A stretch of 64,000 nt of DNA from Asparagopsis taxiformis (GCA_030407315.1 JALQPE010000231.1:62001-126000), one strand, 5' to 3'; counted from the first letter of the stretch, positions 39,302 through 49,301 are shown. The notes: generated from the letters alone by a model not told the origin. Translations and numbers: made by a program.

Positions 39302-39963
39302 CTACGCGTTTGGCGGCTGCGGAGGATACGGCTGCTGCGGCGGCTGCGGAGGATACGGCTGCTGCGGCGGCGGCGGAGGATACGGCTGCTGCGGCGGCGG
39401 CGGAGGATACGGCTGCTGCGGCGGCGGCGGAGGATACGGCTGCTGCGGCGGCGGCGGGGCATACGGCTGTTGCGGCGGCGACGGGACATTTGGCTGCTGC
39501 GGCGGCGGTGGGGTACCAAACGATTTTTGCTGTGGCGGCGCAACATACGGCTGTTGCTGCGGCGGGGGCGTATACGGCTGTTGATTTGGCGGTGCGTTGT
39601 ACACATTTTCTGTGGCGGCAGCCGGGGGCGGTTTGGTCGTCGGTGTTTGTGCGGCAATGTTTGCAGCTTGCTCTTGTTTCTCGGCGGCATCTCTTAGATT
39701 GACAGCCCAGACAATAGCCCAGACCCAACCGACGATGAGCCACCAAGTGATTATTTGAACAAGTCCAATGACAATTGCGCCGCCGCCATCTGTACCTATG
39801 CACCGGCGATCATCGTGCCGATGCCGGGGAAGAAAACATTGATTACGAGAACGAGTCTGGCAGAGTCCTGTGCGGTGTTAGATAAGCATTGTGGATGAAT
39901 AGTGTTAATTGGATTGTTTCACCTTTCCTTATCGACGCCTTTCGGGAGACCTGCGTTGCACAT
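39302..39963 (-). CDS. SPEC3/Stum-like paralogue B with Pro-rich tail, frameshifted
   Basis: Exon 1, 39963-39923 (MCNAGLPKGVDKE...), then a 66-nt intron to 39856, restores a helix LVLVINVFFPGIGTMIAGA. The frame then meets TAG at 39798-39796, while the next reading frame continues the family sequence: GTDGGGAIVIGLVQIITWWL, then GWVWAIVWAVNL, to a stop at 39304. The shift equals one missing base (or two extra) near 39796-39801. The intact downstream part keeps 164 codons, ending in a tail of QQPYPPPPP-type repeats. It is either a young pseudogene, an allele or sequence error, or needs recoding. The acceptor at 39868 is an alternative but leaves exon 1 out of frame. Confidence 0.6.
39311..39480. 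repeat. 27-bp coding minisatellite
   Basis: About six tandem units of 27 bp (GGATACGGCTGCTGCGGCGG-like on the plus strand) encode repeated QQPYPPPPP / QQPYPPQPP nonapeptides in the C-terminal tail of paralogue B. Three central copies are nearly identical; flanking copies are diverged, with further degenerate units up to about 39590. Confidence 0.8.
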
Positions 39964-40135
39964 TTTGGAGTCTAGTTGTTCTACTACGCGCGTGAGGGAA
40001 GAGCCTGGCCGAGATCGGCAGTTCGTGGAATGATATAATGCAATACGGAGTATAACACAACAATGCATGTCAATTGATTGAGTGATATTTTTAACAATGC
40101 ACACAGTGTATAATACTGTAAACAAAAAAAGATGT

Positions 40136-41026
40136 TCACAAGCGACCACCAAAGCCTTTCACGTAGCGGTCATTGTTCAACCCGCCGTAGCGTCGGTTGC
40201 TTTCCTCCCGAACAATCTTCGCCACATCCTTCAACTTTGGCTCCACATCATACGTCTTCAACAACTCGACACTCAAATCCGGTTTCTCCAAGTACGCCAT
40301 CCACGGTCCGGGATATGAGAAGAACACATACCCTCTCGTAACTCTCTTCAAGAAATACACGACTTGTGTCCCCTTCATCGCGCCATTTCGCGGCCCGGTC
40401 AGCGCATACGTCTCACTAAACTGCGAGTTGAGAAACAGCACAAACCCATCTTGGGGCTTCAATTTAGCGCCCTTGATCCACGTCTCAGTATACCTCGGAT
40501 CCGTCACAACCACAACATCACGCGCCTCTGTCTGCACGGAGCGGCCCCTCAACGAGCCGAGACACACGTTGTGCAAACGCGGCTCTGCAAGTGTCTTATT
40601 GACCGAGTCGCCCGACAGCGCCCAGACGCGCCGCTGCGCAAAGGGCGTCGCGGCGGCCACCTGCTTGGTCCAGTAGAGATTGCAGAATTGCGCGAGATAG
40701 CGTCGAATCAATGGATAGCGTTGTTTGCTATCCATGCCGAGATCGGCGGCGACTAATTTTCCAAATTGAAAGTTTAACAACGTTCCCGCAGCGATTTCTT
40801 CCAGATTAGGCACCACCGGCCATTGTAGCTCCATCTGCGTCACACCGGCTTCGGCCGCGCGTGCAACCGCATCGCGCATCTGCGTCGCAAGCTCGTGCTC
40901 CGGTCCGAACCACGCGTCGTACAATTTGGGCATGCTGCAAACCGCGCGGCGTCGCGTCGCATGGCACGCGTGTGCAGTCTGCGGTCGTCGAAACACGCGC
41001 AGTGGTGTCGCTACGATAAAAGCCAT
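40136..41026 (-). CDS. Plastid DUF1995-family protein (LPA3-like)
   Basis: 296 residues. The N-terminus MAFIVATPLRVFRRPQTAHA is a plastid transit peptide of the MAF type seen in other genes here. The mature part, from about residue 35, is a DUF1995 domain: AVARAAEAGVTQMELQWPVV, then NLEEIAAGTLLNFQ, VVVVTDPRYTETWIKGAKLK, FVLFLNSQFSETY, and GYVFFSYPGPWMAYLE. DUF1995 proteins occur in plastid lineages and cyanobacteria and include LOW PSII ACCUMULATION 3, which aids CP43 assembly; which subgroup this belongs to is not clear. The gene sits between paralogues B and C of the SPEC3/Stum-like set, on the same strand, with no obvious functional link. Confidence 0.8.
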   Translation of the reverse strand: MAFIVATPLRVFRRPQTAHACHATRRRAVCSMPKLYDAWFGPEHELATQMRDAVARAAEAGVTQMELQWPVVPNLEEIAAGTLLNFQFGKLVAADLGMDSKQRYPLIRRYLAQFCNLYWTKQVAAATPFAQRRVWALSGDSVNKTLAEPRLHNVCLGSLRGRSVQTEARDVVVVTDPRYTETWIKGAKLKPQDGFVLFLNSQFSETYALTGPRNGAMKGTQVVYFLKRVTRGYVFFSYPGPWMAYLEKPDLSVELLKTYDVEPKLKDVAKIVREESNRRYGGLNNDRYVKGFGGRL

Positions 41027-41208
41027 GCGATGGGCGTGTTGGGAGGTGCAGATGATGCGATGTTGGGTGGGAGGAGAGATATTTATCAGATTTGGTTTTT
41101 TGTACTGTATTGTGATGGAGGAAATCATTGTCAGGGTTAATTATCCGATATGCATAGCGTCCATTCTAACACTTGTACACTAGTTTGAGCAGTTGGTAGA
41201 TAACTAAA

Positions 41209-41585
41209 TTAAGGCTCGGCTGATCCATAGTCGCCGGCAACCGCAACTGGCGCGGCTGCCGCGAGTGGCGGCGTCGAGTCGTCTGCCTTTTTCACCAGAA
41301 ATATGGACCACACAGCCGCCCAAATCCATCCGATGCCAATAACGGAGGTGACGAGTTGCGCCACGCCCGTTAGAATGGTGTCCTTTGCGGGTTCATCGCC
41401 CATGGTGCCGGCGACGATGGTGCCGATGCCGGGCAGGAAGATGTTGACGATGAGAATGATAATCGAAAGATCCTAGGGAAAGCGACAAACGTCGGTTAGA
41501 ACGGCGATAATGAACGTGAGACACATGCGATTTCGTCGCGACATACCTTGGAGATGCCATCCGGCAGCGCGGTTTTGCAAACCAT
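41209..41585 (-). CDS. SPEC3/Stum-like two-helix membrane protein, paralogue C
   Basis: 100 residues from exons 41585-41547 (MVCKTALPDGISK) and 41472-41209, joined by a 74-nt intron (GTATGT...TAG). Helix 1 is LSIIILIVNIFLPGIGTIVA; helix 2 is ILTGVAQLVTSVIGIGWIWA then AVWSIFL. PGIGT and GWIWA are identical to paralogue A and close to B, and the intron falls at the same place, so the three genes descend by duplication. The C-terminal tail is short and Ala/Pro-rich, unlike the His-rich tail of A and the QQPYP tail of B. The intron holds TTCTAACCGA, also present in paralogue A's intron. Confidence 0.72.
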
Positions 41586-42022
41586 AACGCCCTCCTTGGC
41601 AAGATGTGAAAGTGTGTTTCCGATTTTGAAAGTGTTTGTTCGAAACTGGCTACACTTTTCAATGCGACGCTTTCTGATGCCACGATGGAATGCTAAGCGC
41701 GTGTCAATTGGACCGCCTTTATGTGCGCAACAATCGCATGATGATGCCCGTTGCGTATGTCAACTCACGACATAACCGCATCTGCCATTTGCGCTCAGAC
41801 GTCCATCCACAATCTGATTTCCCAGCAATGACACCATTCTCAAATCCCATTGGCTCCCATTGGCTCCTGTCGACATCACTGTAACCGTACAAAAATTCCA
41901 TCCACGTATCCACGTACACAATTCTCAACCTTCCAAGTCACATCGCGTGTCTCCACTCCGCTTCACCGACCGTCACGCCAACTCACCCCGAAAATGTTGC
42001 CCACATTCGTCCCCATCTCAGC
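41586..42022. promoter_or_regulatory. Divergent upstream region, paralogue C and XPF
   Basis: 437 bp between the start codons of two divergent genes; no further gene recognised. Confidence 0.35.
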
Positions 42023-44638
42023 ATGTCCCACTTCCAATCCGCCATCCAGTCCGAGCTGCAGCAATCCGACGCGCTCGTCGTGCTGGCGCGCGGACTGGGC
42101 ATGGCGACAGTTTTCACCCAACACGTCGCCGAAACTGTGACCGCCACACAACTCATCGTCGGTATGAACATGTCGCGTTGCACAGCCACACAATTAATCT
42201 ATCCGACACTTCACGCCGCACTGCCCAAATCCAAACGCAATCTGCTCCCCCTTCTGCTCCCCCGTTTCATCTCCGCCGACTACTCCATCGCCGATCGTCG
42301 CGCCGTCTACGCAGCCGGCGGCTTCGTTATCGCCACCTCCGCCGTTCTCGTGCACGATCTTCTCCACGACAACATCCCCGCCCAGTCCATATCGTCCGTG
42401 CTCATCTTCGCCGCCGACACCATTCGCGAGCAGAGCAACGACCATTTCGCCCTCAAATTGCTCCGTATGCGCAATTCGCACGCCGCGATCAATGCCTTTT
42501 CTGAAAATGCTCCCGCGCTCACACGCGGCTTTCATAATGTCGAGAAACTTATGCGCATCCTCTATCTCTCCCGCCTCTCCCTCTGGCCCCGTTTTCATAC
42601 CGCCGTCAAATCAGCGCTCAGTCGACACGTTCCAGATCTCATCGACCTCTGCGTCCCGCTCACCCCGCGTCTCAAAACGCTGCAGACAGCTCTCTTCGAC
42701 ACCGCAACAGCCATTCTGGATGATGTACGTCACGCTTCACATGCGCTAGATACCGCCCAATTGTACACTTCATCCAACGCTCTAGTTCCAAACTTTGACT
42801 ATATGGTCTCCAGTCAAATTGAAAACCCAACCCCCCGTGTGCGATCCCTTCTCTCCGATCTCACCGTCCTGCGAAAATTGCTCTACAACATATTCGACAT
42901 GAACGCCATCCACTTTTATCAGCATCTTCTCACCCTACGCCACACATCCGCTCCAAACACCTGGCTCGTTCGCAAGGAAGCGCAAAGAGCCGTTCTCGCA
43001 GCTCGGTCACGCGTATGGCAACTGTGTGCCGACCCCACAAATCCAAATCTCCCCGCACGTACCATTCCAACATTACAACCGTCGCCCAAATGGCACGTTC
43101 TCCAACAAGTGCTATCCGAAATCTCAGCCGACGTCCGTACAGCCGGTCCGAGTGCCGACGTGTCGCGCGTGCTCATCGTCGTTCGCGAGCAGCGCATTGC
43201 CGAGGAAATCACGGCCGTTTTGACGCACGGCTGTACGACATACATGCAGAATCTCTTCCAACATACCTTCCCGTCCGTGGCGGCACGTGCACGCGATTCG
43301 GCGCCCGGAGCTCAAATTACGCTCACCCAACTGCTTGTCGAGCCCGCGAAACGACGGACGCAGACGCCCAACCCCGACGTCGTTGATGTATCCCATGCGC
43401 GACGCGCACGTCGCCCGCGTACCGCGCACACCAGTCAGGCCGCGTCGACACAGGCGGCGCGTGAAGAGCTGCAACGATCGTTCGAATTGCTGCAACCGCC
43501 GCACGATTCCGTCGAGATCATGGTCTGGGCGCGGGAATGGGTGGACGTACAGGGACGTGGACATCGTGTGTTGGATGAATTTCGACCCGCTTTTGTGGTG
43601 CTGTACGATGCGGATGTGTCCGTCGTGAGGGAGACCGAGGTTTACAAGGCGCTGCATCCCGGTCGACCGGTGAGAATGTACATTTTGACTTATGATGACG
43701 CCGCGGAGGAGGAGAGGTTTCGGGGAGCGATTGGTCGCGAGAAAAAGGCGTTCAAGACGCTGATTAGGGAACGTGCCACTATGACCGTTCATGCGGATCA
43801 GGACGGTAGGAAGGATGATGCGTTTATTGCAGAGGCTTTGACGAAGAAGAGTATGGGATTGTGGTCGGCAAATTCGTCGCATCGTTTGGGTGATGATCGG
43901 GATAGTAGAGTTGTTGCGACGAGAAAGGATGCAGTTGGGGGTGGAAAAGTCATTGTTGATACGCGAGAATTGCGCAGTTCACTTCCCATGCTGCTTTATC
44001 AATCGAATCTTGTGATCGTTCCGATCACGTTGGAGGTCGCTGATTTTGTCGTTTCGAAGAATATCGGAATCGAGCGAAAATCAGTGCCTGATTTATACGG
44101 TTCGTTCGGCTCTGGTCGGTTGTTCAATCAAGCGGAAGCGCTGTGTCGACACTATAGACATCCGTGCTTGCTGATTGAATTGGGCGCGAAAAAAGCACTA
44201 TCGCTGACGGCAACTTCGGGTGGTGTGCCGCCCGAATTGCTGGCGACTTCGATTGTGAGCAAGATGGTGCTGTTGGTGCAGCAGTTTCCGGCGTTGCGAT
44301 TGTTGTGGGCGAAAGGTGCGAGTGATGCGGCGGAATTGTTTGCGACGTTGAAGGTGAATGAGGCGGAGCCAGATGTAGATACGGCGGCGGCTTTGGGTGT
44401 GGATAGTCGTGAAGGCGGGGATGCAGAGTTCAATGCGGGTCCGAGAGCGTTGTTGCGCAATTTGCCTGGTATTGATAGCAGCAATTTGCAGAGAGTTATG
44501 CGCAAGGTTCGCAATGTTTCCACGCTTATTTCGATGACCAAGGAGGAAATGACGGAGGTGTTGGGAAACAGTGGCAAGGCTACACTTTTGTACAATTTTG
44601 TGAATGAACAGCCTAGCGAAGCACTCGCTGCTTTGTAA
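42023..44638 (+). CDS. ERCC4: DNA repair endonuclease XPF/ERCC4/RAD1
   Basis: 871-residue structure-specific endonuclease subunit for nucleotide excision repair, crosslink repair and single-strand annealing; partner of ERCC1. The N-terminal degenerate helicase region includes QSELQQSDALVVLARGLGMA (compare LxxDGLVVxARGLG). The nuclease domain reads VIVDTRELRSSLPMLLYQSN, then VPITLEVADFVVSKNIGIER followed by KSVPDLYGSF; the ERK-x3-D metal site is intact. SGRLFNQAEALCRHYRHPCL follows. The C-terminal tandem helix-hairpin-helix (LLRNLPGIDSSNLQRVMRKV) ends the protein. Somewhat shorter than human (916). One exon, G+C-rich first half. Confidence 0.95.
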   Translation: MSHFQSAIQSELQQSDALVVLARGLGMATVFTQHVAETVTATQLIVGMNMSRCTATQLIYPTLHAALPKSKRNLLPLLLPRFISADYSIADRRAVYAAGGFVIATSAVLVHDLLHDNIPAQSISSVLIFAADTIREQSNDHFALKLLRMRNSHAAINAFSENAPALTRGFHNVEKLMRILYLSRLSLWPRFHTAVKSALSRHVPDLIDLCVPLTPRLKTLQTALFDTATAILDDVRHASHALDTAQLYTSSNALVPNFDYMVSSQIENPTPRVRSLLSDLTVLRKLLYNIFDMNAIHFYQHLLTLRHTSAPNTWLVRKEAQRAVLAARSRVWQLCADPTNPNLPARTIPTLQPSPKWHVLQQVLSEISADVRTAGPSADVSRVLIVVREQRIAEEITAVLTHGCTTYMQNLFQHTFPSVAARARDSAPGAQITLTQLLVEPAKRRTQTPNPDVVDVSHARRARRPRTAHTSQAASTQAAREELQRSFELLQPPHDSVEIMVWAREWVDVQGRGHRVLDEFRPAFVVLYDADVSVVRETEVYKALHPGRPVRMYILTYDDAAEEERFRGAIGREKKAFKTLIRERATMTVHADQDGRKDDAFIAEALTKKSMGLWSANSSHRLGDDRDSRVVATRKDAVGGGKVIVDTRELRSSLPMLLYQSNLVIVPITLEVADFVVSKNIGIERKSVPDLYGSFGSGRLFNQAEALCRHYRHPCLLIELGAKKALSLTATSGGVPPELLATSIVSKMVLLVQQFPALRLLWAKGASDAAELFATLKVNEAEPDVDTAAALGVDSREGGDAEFNAGPRALLRNLPGIDSSNLQRVMRKVRNVSTLISMTKEEMTEVLGNSGKATLLYNFVNEQPSEALAAL

Positions 44639-44991
44639 CGGCGAGACGAATTGTGAATAGATATCTAGATAATGACGGCAGGCCATCAGCTGGTCCAATT
44701 GTCGAGTTTGGATGACGATCAGCTTTAAATGACGGGTTGCAACGCAGTTAGAGGCGAGAGTCTTCACATTTACATTACATTCTATGAAACTGGATTACCT
44801 GTAATGTCCTGGAAAATCGCTGGAAGAGTAGCGCAAAACGGCACACATCCGCGTTGCAAAATCACAACCGATCGCGCCAAGTGGCAGCGCAGTAATACAG
44901 ACAATGGCTGCACAATGCATCGAGACTCGGCGCATCAGACAGACGGAAAGGCAGTCGCATAGAAAGCGGGGGACGACGAAAAGCACGCATC
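44639..44991. other. Convergent 3' intergenic stretch
   Basis: 353 bp between XPF and the ribosomal P2 gene; nothing recognised. Confidence 0.35.
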
Positions 44992-45321
44992 TTAATCGAA
45001 CAAATCAAAGTCCATATCCTCCTCTTCCTCTTCGGATTCCTCCTCCGGCTCCTCCTGCTTGGCCTCCTCGGCGGCCGCATCACCACCGGCAGCGGCGGGA
45101 GCACCTGCAGCGGCACCGCCAGATGGCACCGACGAGAGCTTGGCCTTGCCCTCCTGGATGAGATCCATGACGTTCTTACCGTTCAATTCCGACATGACCT
45201 TGTCGAGAATTGTGTCGTCGATTTCCACACCGGCAGTTTCGAGGATCTTTTTGATGTCGGCTGCTGATGGGGACTCGTTGCCGCCCATGACGGCCAGCAT
45301 GTATGCGCCTAGGTACTTCAT
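44992..45321 (-). CDS. RPLP2: 60S acidic ribosomal protein P2
   Basis: 109 residues, full length for P2, the flexible stalk protein that recruits translation factors. The N-terminal dimerisation domain [20 protein letters not shown] is followed by [20 protein letters not shown] and [20 protein letters not shown], then an Ala/Gly hinge and acidic tail ending EDMDFDLFD. Eukaryotic P2 usually ends DMGFGLFD or DMGFSLFD; here two Gly-type positions are Asp, so the tail is slightly unusual. Divergent from RPL12, whose product forms the base of the same stalk. Confidence 0.96.
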   Translation of the reverse strand: MKYLGAYMLAVMGGNESPSAADIKKILETAGVEIDDTILDKVMSELNGKNVMDLIQEGKAKLSSVPSGGAAAGAPAAAGGDAAAEEAKQEEPEEESEEEEEDMDFDLFD

Positions 45322-45733
45322 TGTTCGCGATGCAGATGGCGGGAGTGCGCGACGCAGTTGGTATGAATGGGATCGAATGAAGTTGTGTGTTGACTCGGTG
45401 TGATAGTTGCAAAATTATAATCGACTTTTGGTAGTGTGTTACGATGCAGCGCTGGTGGTCAACGGCGACGCTCGCGGAAATGTCGGCGGACCTAAATGGA
45501 AAAATTTGAAAATTTTCACCAAATTTGGTTGCGTATTATAATTTCTAAAGTTGCCGGCATGATCGTCGTCGACGACGCGACGCCGTCTGTTATGATAATT
45601 TTGGTTGAATTGGGCGCAATCAGCGAATCGAACCAACGCGTGCAACTGAGAGCGTCCCGCGGGAGACGAAAGCATCGACGGATATTGAGGCCAGCAATCT
45701 TTGTCGAGTAGCGCATCGTTTCCATCGTCCATC
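45322..45733. promoter_or_regulatory. Shared divergent promoter region of P2 and uL11
   Basis: 412 bp between the start codons of two ribosomal stalk genes transcribed in opposite directions. A bidirectional promoter is likely. The core around 45490-45545 is AT-rich (TTTGAAAATTTT-like). An open frame at 45439-45771 has no recognisable product. Confidence 0.45.
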
Positions 45734-46345
45734 ATGCCGCCGAAATTCGACCCCACCGCCATCACGGTCATCTATGTCCGAACCACTGGTGGAGAAGTGG
45801 GCGCTGTAGCCTCGCTGGCGCCCAAGATCGGTCCGCTCGGTTTGGTACGTAGAAACGACGTCAATTGGTCTCGCACAACAATCGCGCATCCGCTAACCCG
45901 CTCATTTGCACCGTTGCGTCGGATGTGACAGAGTCCGAAAAAGATCGGCGACCAGCTGGCAAAGGCCACCAAGGACTGGAAGGGACTGCGCGTCATGTGC
46001 AAATTGTCGGTGCAAAATCGACAAGCAACTGTTGAAGTTACACCATCAGCGGCGTCGATGGTGATCCGCGCGCTCAAGGAGCCGCCGCGTGATCGCAAAA
46101 AGCAAAAGGACGTGCCGCATGACGGAAATTTAACGCTGGATGCTATCATTGAAATTGCCAAAGCGTGTCGCGCTCGCTCGCTTGCCAAGCACATGTCGGG
46201 TACCGTGAAGGAGGTTCTCGGCACTGCGCAAAGTGTGGGTTGCACTGTGGATGGTCAGCCGCCTCATGATATTATCGATCAGATCAATGACGGTTCGATT
46301 CCAATCGACGCGTACGAAGTGGAGCCACCAGCGGCGACCGCATAA
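45734..46345 (+). CDS. RPL12: 60S ribosomal protein L12 (uL11), two exons
   Basis: 174 residues from exons 45734-45844 and 45932-46345, joined by an 87-nt intron (GTACGT...CAG, with GCTAACCC upstream of the acceptor), phase 0. The sequence follows eukaryotic uL11: [74 protein letters not shown], and [20 protein letters not shown]. It sits at the base of the GTPase stalk and binds 28S rRNA. The C-terminal extension after DDINDG ([15 protein letters not shown]) is about 10 residues longer than human. An AATAAA lies 9 bp after the stop. Confidence 0.97.
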
Positions 46346-46353
46346 CTGACCGA

Positions 46354-46359
46354 AATAAA
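46354..46359 (+). terminator. Poly(A) signal candidate (AATAAA)
   Basis: AATAAA immediately after the RPL12 stop codon, 55 bp before the convergent PebB stop. Confidence 0.45.
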
Positions 46360-46413
46360 CTGTGTTTAGATTTTGTCTTTGGCAATCGTCTTCATTTACA
46401 TGCGTCGCTCTGT

Positions 46414-47355
46414 CTATACGGGTGGTTTGTACTCGCCAGTCTCGATCTTCCTTTCCAAATCAAACAGAAAACCGTGAATGTACTCCTCCGTCCATTCCTC
46501 GCCGTAAAACCTCAGAAACATTCCGCGTGCAGGATCCTTCTCCGCCCGATAGCGCAAATACGCAATCTGACTCTCCTTGATCTCCGCCAACTTGACCGGA
46601 TCCGTCTCCGGCTGCGCTTGCTCCACAAAGTCCAAATAAGCGTGCAAATAGTCCTTGAACGCTTCAAACACATGCGTCTCAACCACTTCATCCTCCGACG
46701 GTCGCGACCACAGAAAGTTTGGCGAAAAGAATCGCGCCGCCTCCTCGGGAAAATCACCACCCCACGGCAAATTCACTTTATTCTTCTCAAACGCCTCCTT
46801 CAACGGCGCCGAATACTTTTGCTTGTACTCGTCCGTATGAAACAACGGCTGCATATCCAACGCGATCAAATGACCGCCCGGCAACGTGACCAAATCGGCC
46901 CCGAAAAACGGTATGTCATATTGCATGCCGGGAAACATCACAAAGTTGAGCACCTGCAACGCCGCACCACCCTGCACATGTGCCGCGCGTATCTGACGAA
47001 GCACAGGCGTCTGATAAGCGTACGAATGTGTCGTCACTAGATCCGAACGCTTGCCACGCTTGACTACCTGCTCCTTGTGCAGATAGCCGTCCGGAATCGG
47101 ATAGTCCGCCAGCGAGTCGGATAGACGCTCGTGAAGTACACCGTCGGCATACTTCCAGAACGGCGTGTAGATGTCCTTCACCGCTGCTGGTGCCGCCGCC
47201 GCCGCCTTTTTTGCTGCCGGCGGCGTCTCGGCCGCCGTCATTTTCACACGGCTCGCGCGTAGCGCCGTTTGACGCACCGGTTGAGTTGCGCGTGCCGTGC
47301 CGTAACCGGCCCCGTTGATGCATAGTAGTGCTGGCGTGAGGAATGCTGCTGCCAT
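46414..47355 (-). CDS. PEBB: Phycoerythrobilin:ferredoxin oxidoreductase (PebB), plastid
   Basis: 313-residue ferredoxin-dependent bilin reductase of the HY2 family; reduces 15,16-dihydrobiliverdin to phycoerythrobilin, the chromophore of phycoerythrin. The N-terminus ([20 protein letters not shown]...) is a plastid transit peptide, Ala/Arg/Thr-rich to about residue 65. PebB rather than PebA or PcyA is indicated by [67 protein letters not shown], and [20 protein letters not shown]. The conserved Asp of the active site is in the [11 protein letters not shown] region. Presence of this gene limits the host to red algae, cryptophytes or similar. Divergent from an RNA helicase. The start at 47355 was chosen for the transit peptide; the open frame extends upstream. 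Confidence 0.93.
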   Translation of the reverse strand: MAAAFLTPALLCINGAGYGTARATQPVRQTALRASRVKMTAAETPPAAKKAAAAAPAAVKDIYTPFWKYADGVLHERLSDSLADYPIPDGYLHKEQVVKRGKRSDLVTTHSYAYQTPVLRQIRAAHVQGGAALQVLNFVMFPGMQYDIPFFGADLVTLPGGHLIALDMQPLFHTDEYKQKYSAPLKEAFEKNKVNLPWGGDFPEEAARFFSPNFLWSRPSEDEVVETHVFEAFKDYLHAYLDFVEQAQPETDPVKLAEIKESQIAYLRYRAEKDPARGMFLRFYGEEWTEEYIHGFLFDLERKIETGEYKPPV

Positions 47356-47719
47356 GTTGAGGATTGGTCTCGTTGGAAGAACGGCAGCGGAGATGGGCGC
47401 TGATGATGGTGCGCTTTTTATCTGCGCAGCGATCAGGGATCGTTGGCGAGATGTCATCCGATATCTGGGTGCACATTTGAGATATTCATTTTCTTCTGAC
47501 GTGCCGCCCTTTCTATTGGCCACACATATGGTAGTTATACCAGATTTTTGGCGTACATCGCTGGTGTGTTTCCGTTGTGGCCAACCGATACTTCACAGTA
47601 GCCTCCGGTAGCCGAGCTTATGATATTCTTCTTGTGCTCAATCTGAAGGCGACGGCGTAATTTTTCCTTGTCGAATCGGTCGATTTGGTTCACCGCTTAT
47701 CAATTCCGACGTTAGCGAC
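47356..47719. promoter_or_regulatory. Divergent upstream region, PebB and RRP3/DDX47
   Basis: 364 bp between two divergent start codons; no additional gene seen. Confidence 0.35.
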
Positions 47720-49189
47720 ATGACTAGTTCTAAAGAAGCAAAGACTTCTTCCAAGCGGCCCCGCGAACAGGCTGACCCGCCCGTGTCGCCCAAACAAGCT
47801 CGCGACGATCCTGCTGTACAATCCGCCGATGAAGCGACACCAAAAACATTTGCCGAAATCGGCGTCTGCAAAGAGCTCTGCGACGTGTGCGAATCGCTGG
47901 GTTACAAGAACCCCACCCCTATTCAAGCACAGTCCATACCTCTCGCGCTAGAAGGACGCGATATAGTCGGTCTCGCGCAGACCGGTTCTGGAAAAACCGC
48001 CGCATTCGCTATCCCAATTCTTCAACAACTATTGGCCGCCGGTTCCAAACCGCCAAGTCCATTCGCTGTTGTCGTCGCTCCCACCCGTGAACTCGCCTTT
48101 CAAATTCATGAGCAGTTCAACGCCCTCGGTGCCACTATTGGCGCCAAATCAATCGCCATTGCCGGCGGTGTTGATTCCATGGCACAGGCTGTTGCACTCG
48201 CCAAACGTCCGCATATCGTCGTGGCCACCCCGGGTCGTCTCGTGGACCATCTTGAAAACACAAAGGGATTTTCCTTACGATCCGCCAAGTTTCTAGTGTT
48301 GGACGAAGCAGACCGCATCCTCACCATGGACTTTGAGAAAGAATTGGATAAGATCATTGGTGCCATGCCACACGAACGCAATTCCTACCTCTTTTCAGCC
48401 ACGATGACATCCAAGGTGCACAAATTGCAACGTGCCTCCCTGCGAAATCCCACCAAGGTCGAGGTGTCCGATAAGTACACCACCGTGGATACGCTCGTTC
48501 AAAACTATCTGTTCATTCCTGACAAATACAAAGACTGCTATCTCACCTTTCTGCTTACCGAGTTTGCCGGAAACTCGGCAATCATCTTTATGGACACACA
48601 GCGCCACTCGCAGCGAATCACCGTCATGCTACGTGCACTCGGTATCCCCGCAGTGTGCATTCACGGTGGAATGGCGCAGCCGAAGAGACTCGCTGCGTTG
48701 ACAAAGTTCAAGGCCGGCGAACGTTCCACACTCGTCGCGACAGATGTCGCCAGTCGCGGACTCGACATTCCCCGTGTAGATCTTGTCATCAATTACGACA
48801 TTCCGAATAATGGCAAGGATTATGTGCATCGTGTCGGGCGAACTGCACGTGCCGGAAGAGCGGGGCGTGCTTTGAATCTGGTTTCGCAGTACGATGTGCA
48901 CAATTATCGCGAAGTTGAAGAGCTCATTGGGAAAAAGTTGGATGCCTTCCCTGTTGAGGAGTCCACTGTGCTGCTCATGCTTGAACGTGTCAATGAGGCA
49001 CAGAGAATCGCCGTCGCAGAGCTGCGTACCATGAATGAAAAGTCGCGCGTGAAGCGTGGCGGTAAGCGACGCATTGCTGACGAGGCCGCTGATGAGACCA
49101 ATGCGAAATTGACAGAGGAGGTCGGTGAAGGTGTGGCGTCTTATCTACAGAATAATGGTAGAAGGAAAGGTGGTAAACGAAGACGATGA
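47720..49189 (+). CDS. DDX47: DEAD-box RNA helicase RRP3/DDX47
   Basis: 489-residue nucleolar helicase for early 35S pre-rRNA cleavage. Q motif and motif [21 protein letters not shown], then [11 protein letters not shown] (86-96). [38 protein letters not shown] (DEAD at 195-198), SATMTSKV follow. The LVLDEADR(I/L)L.MDFE combination and [20 protein letters not shown] are specific to Rrp3/DDX47. Helicase-[49 protein letters not shown]. The C-terminus is basic ([12 protein letters not shown]..., [12 protein letters not shown]), a nucleolar localisation signal type. Confidence 0.95.
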   Translation: MTSSKEAKTSSKRPREQADPPVSPKQARDDPAVQSADEATPKTFAEIGVCKELCDVCESLGYKNPTPIQAQSIPLALEGRDIVGLAQTGSGKTAAFAIPILQQLLAAGSKPPSPFAVVVAPTRELAFQIHEQFNALGATIGAKSIAIAGGVDSMAQAVALAKRPHIVVATPGRLVDHLENTKGFSLRSAKFLVLDEADRILTMDFEKELDKIIGAMPHERNSYLFSATMTSKVHKLQRASLRNPTKVEVSDKYTTVDTLVQNYLFIPDKYKDCYLTFLLTEFAGNSAIIFMDTQRHSQRITVMLRALGIPAVCIHGGMAQPKRLAALTKFKAGERSTLVATDVASRGLDIPRVDLVINYDIPNNGKDYVHRVGRTARAGRAGRALNLVSQYDVHNYREVEELIGKKLDAFPVEESTVLLMLERVNEAQRIAVAELRTMNEKSRVKRGGKRRIADEAADETNAKLTEEVGEGVASYLQNNGRRKGGKRRR

Positions 49190-49301
49190 GCGAATCATTT
49201 GATGTTTTCGACATTGGTTGCCGCAAGTCCAGCTAGTGTGTAAAGGATAAGCGTTGGCCTTTTATTAACATTGGTCCCCATATATATCAAGTGGTCTGTT
49301 T

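Noticed and set aside
39244..39702. Long frames on both strands over the 27-bp repeat, including Ala/Glu-rich and Gly/Cys-rich versions
   Set aside because: All are alternate frames of the minisatellite; only the QQPYP frame continues into the SPEC3/Stum-like helix.
39796..39805. An 8-nt GT...AG interval that would restore the frame in paralogue B
   Set aside because: Far too short for splicing; a base-level frameshift is more likely.
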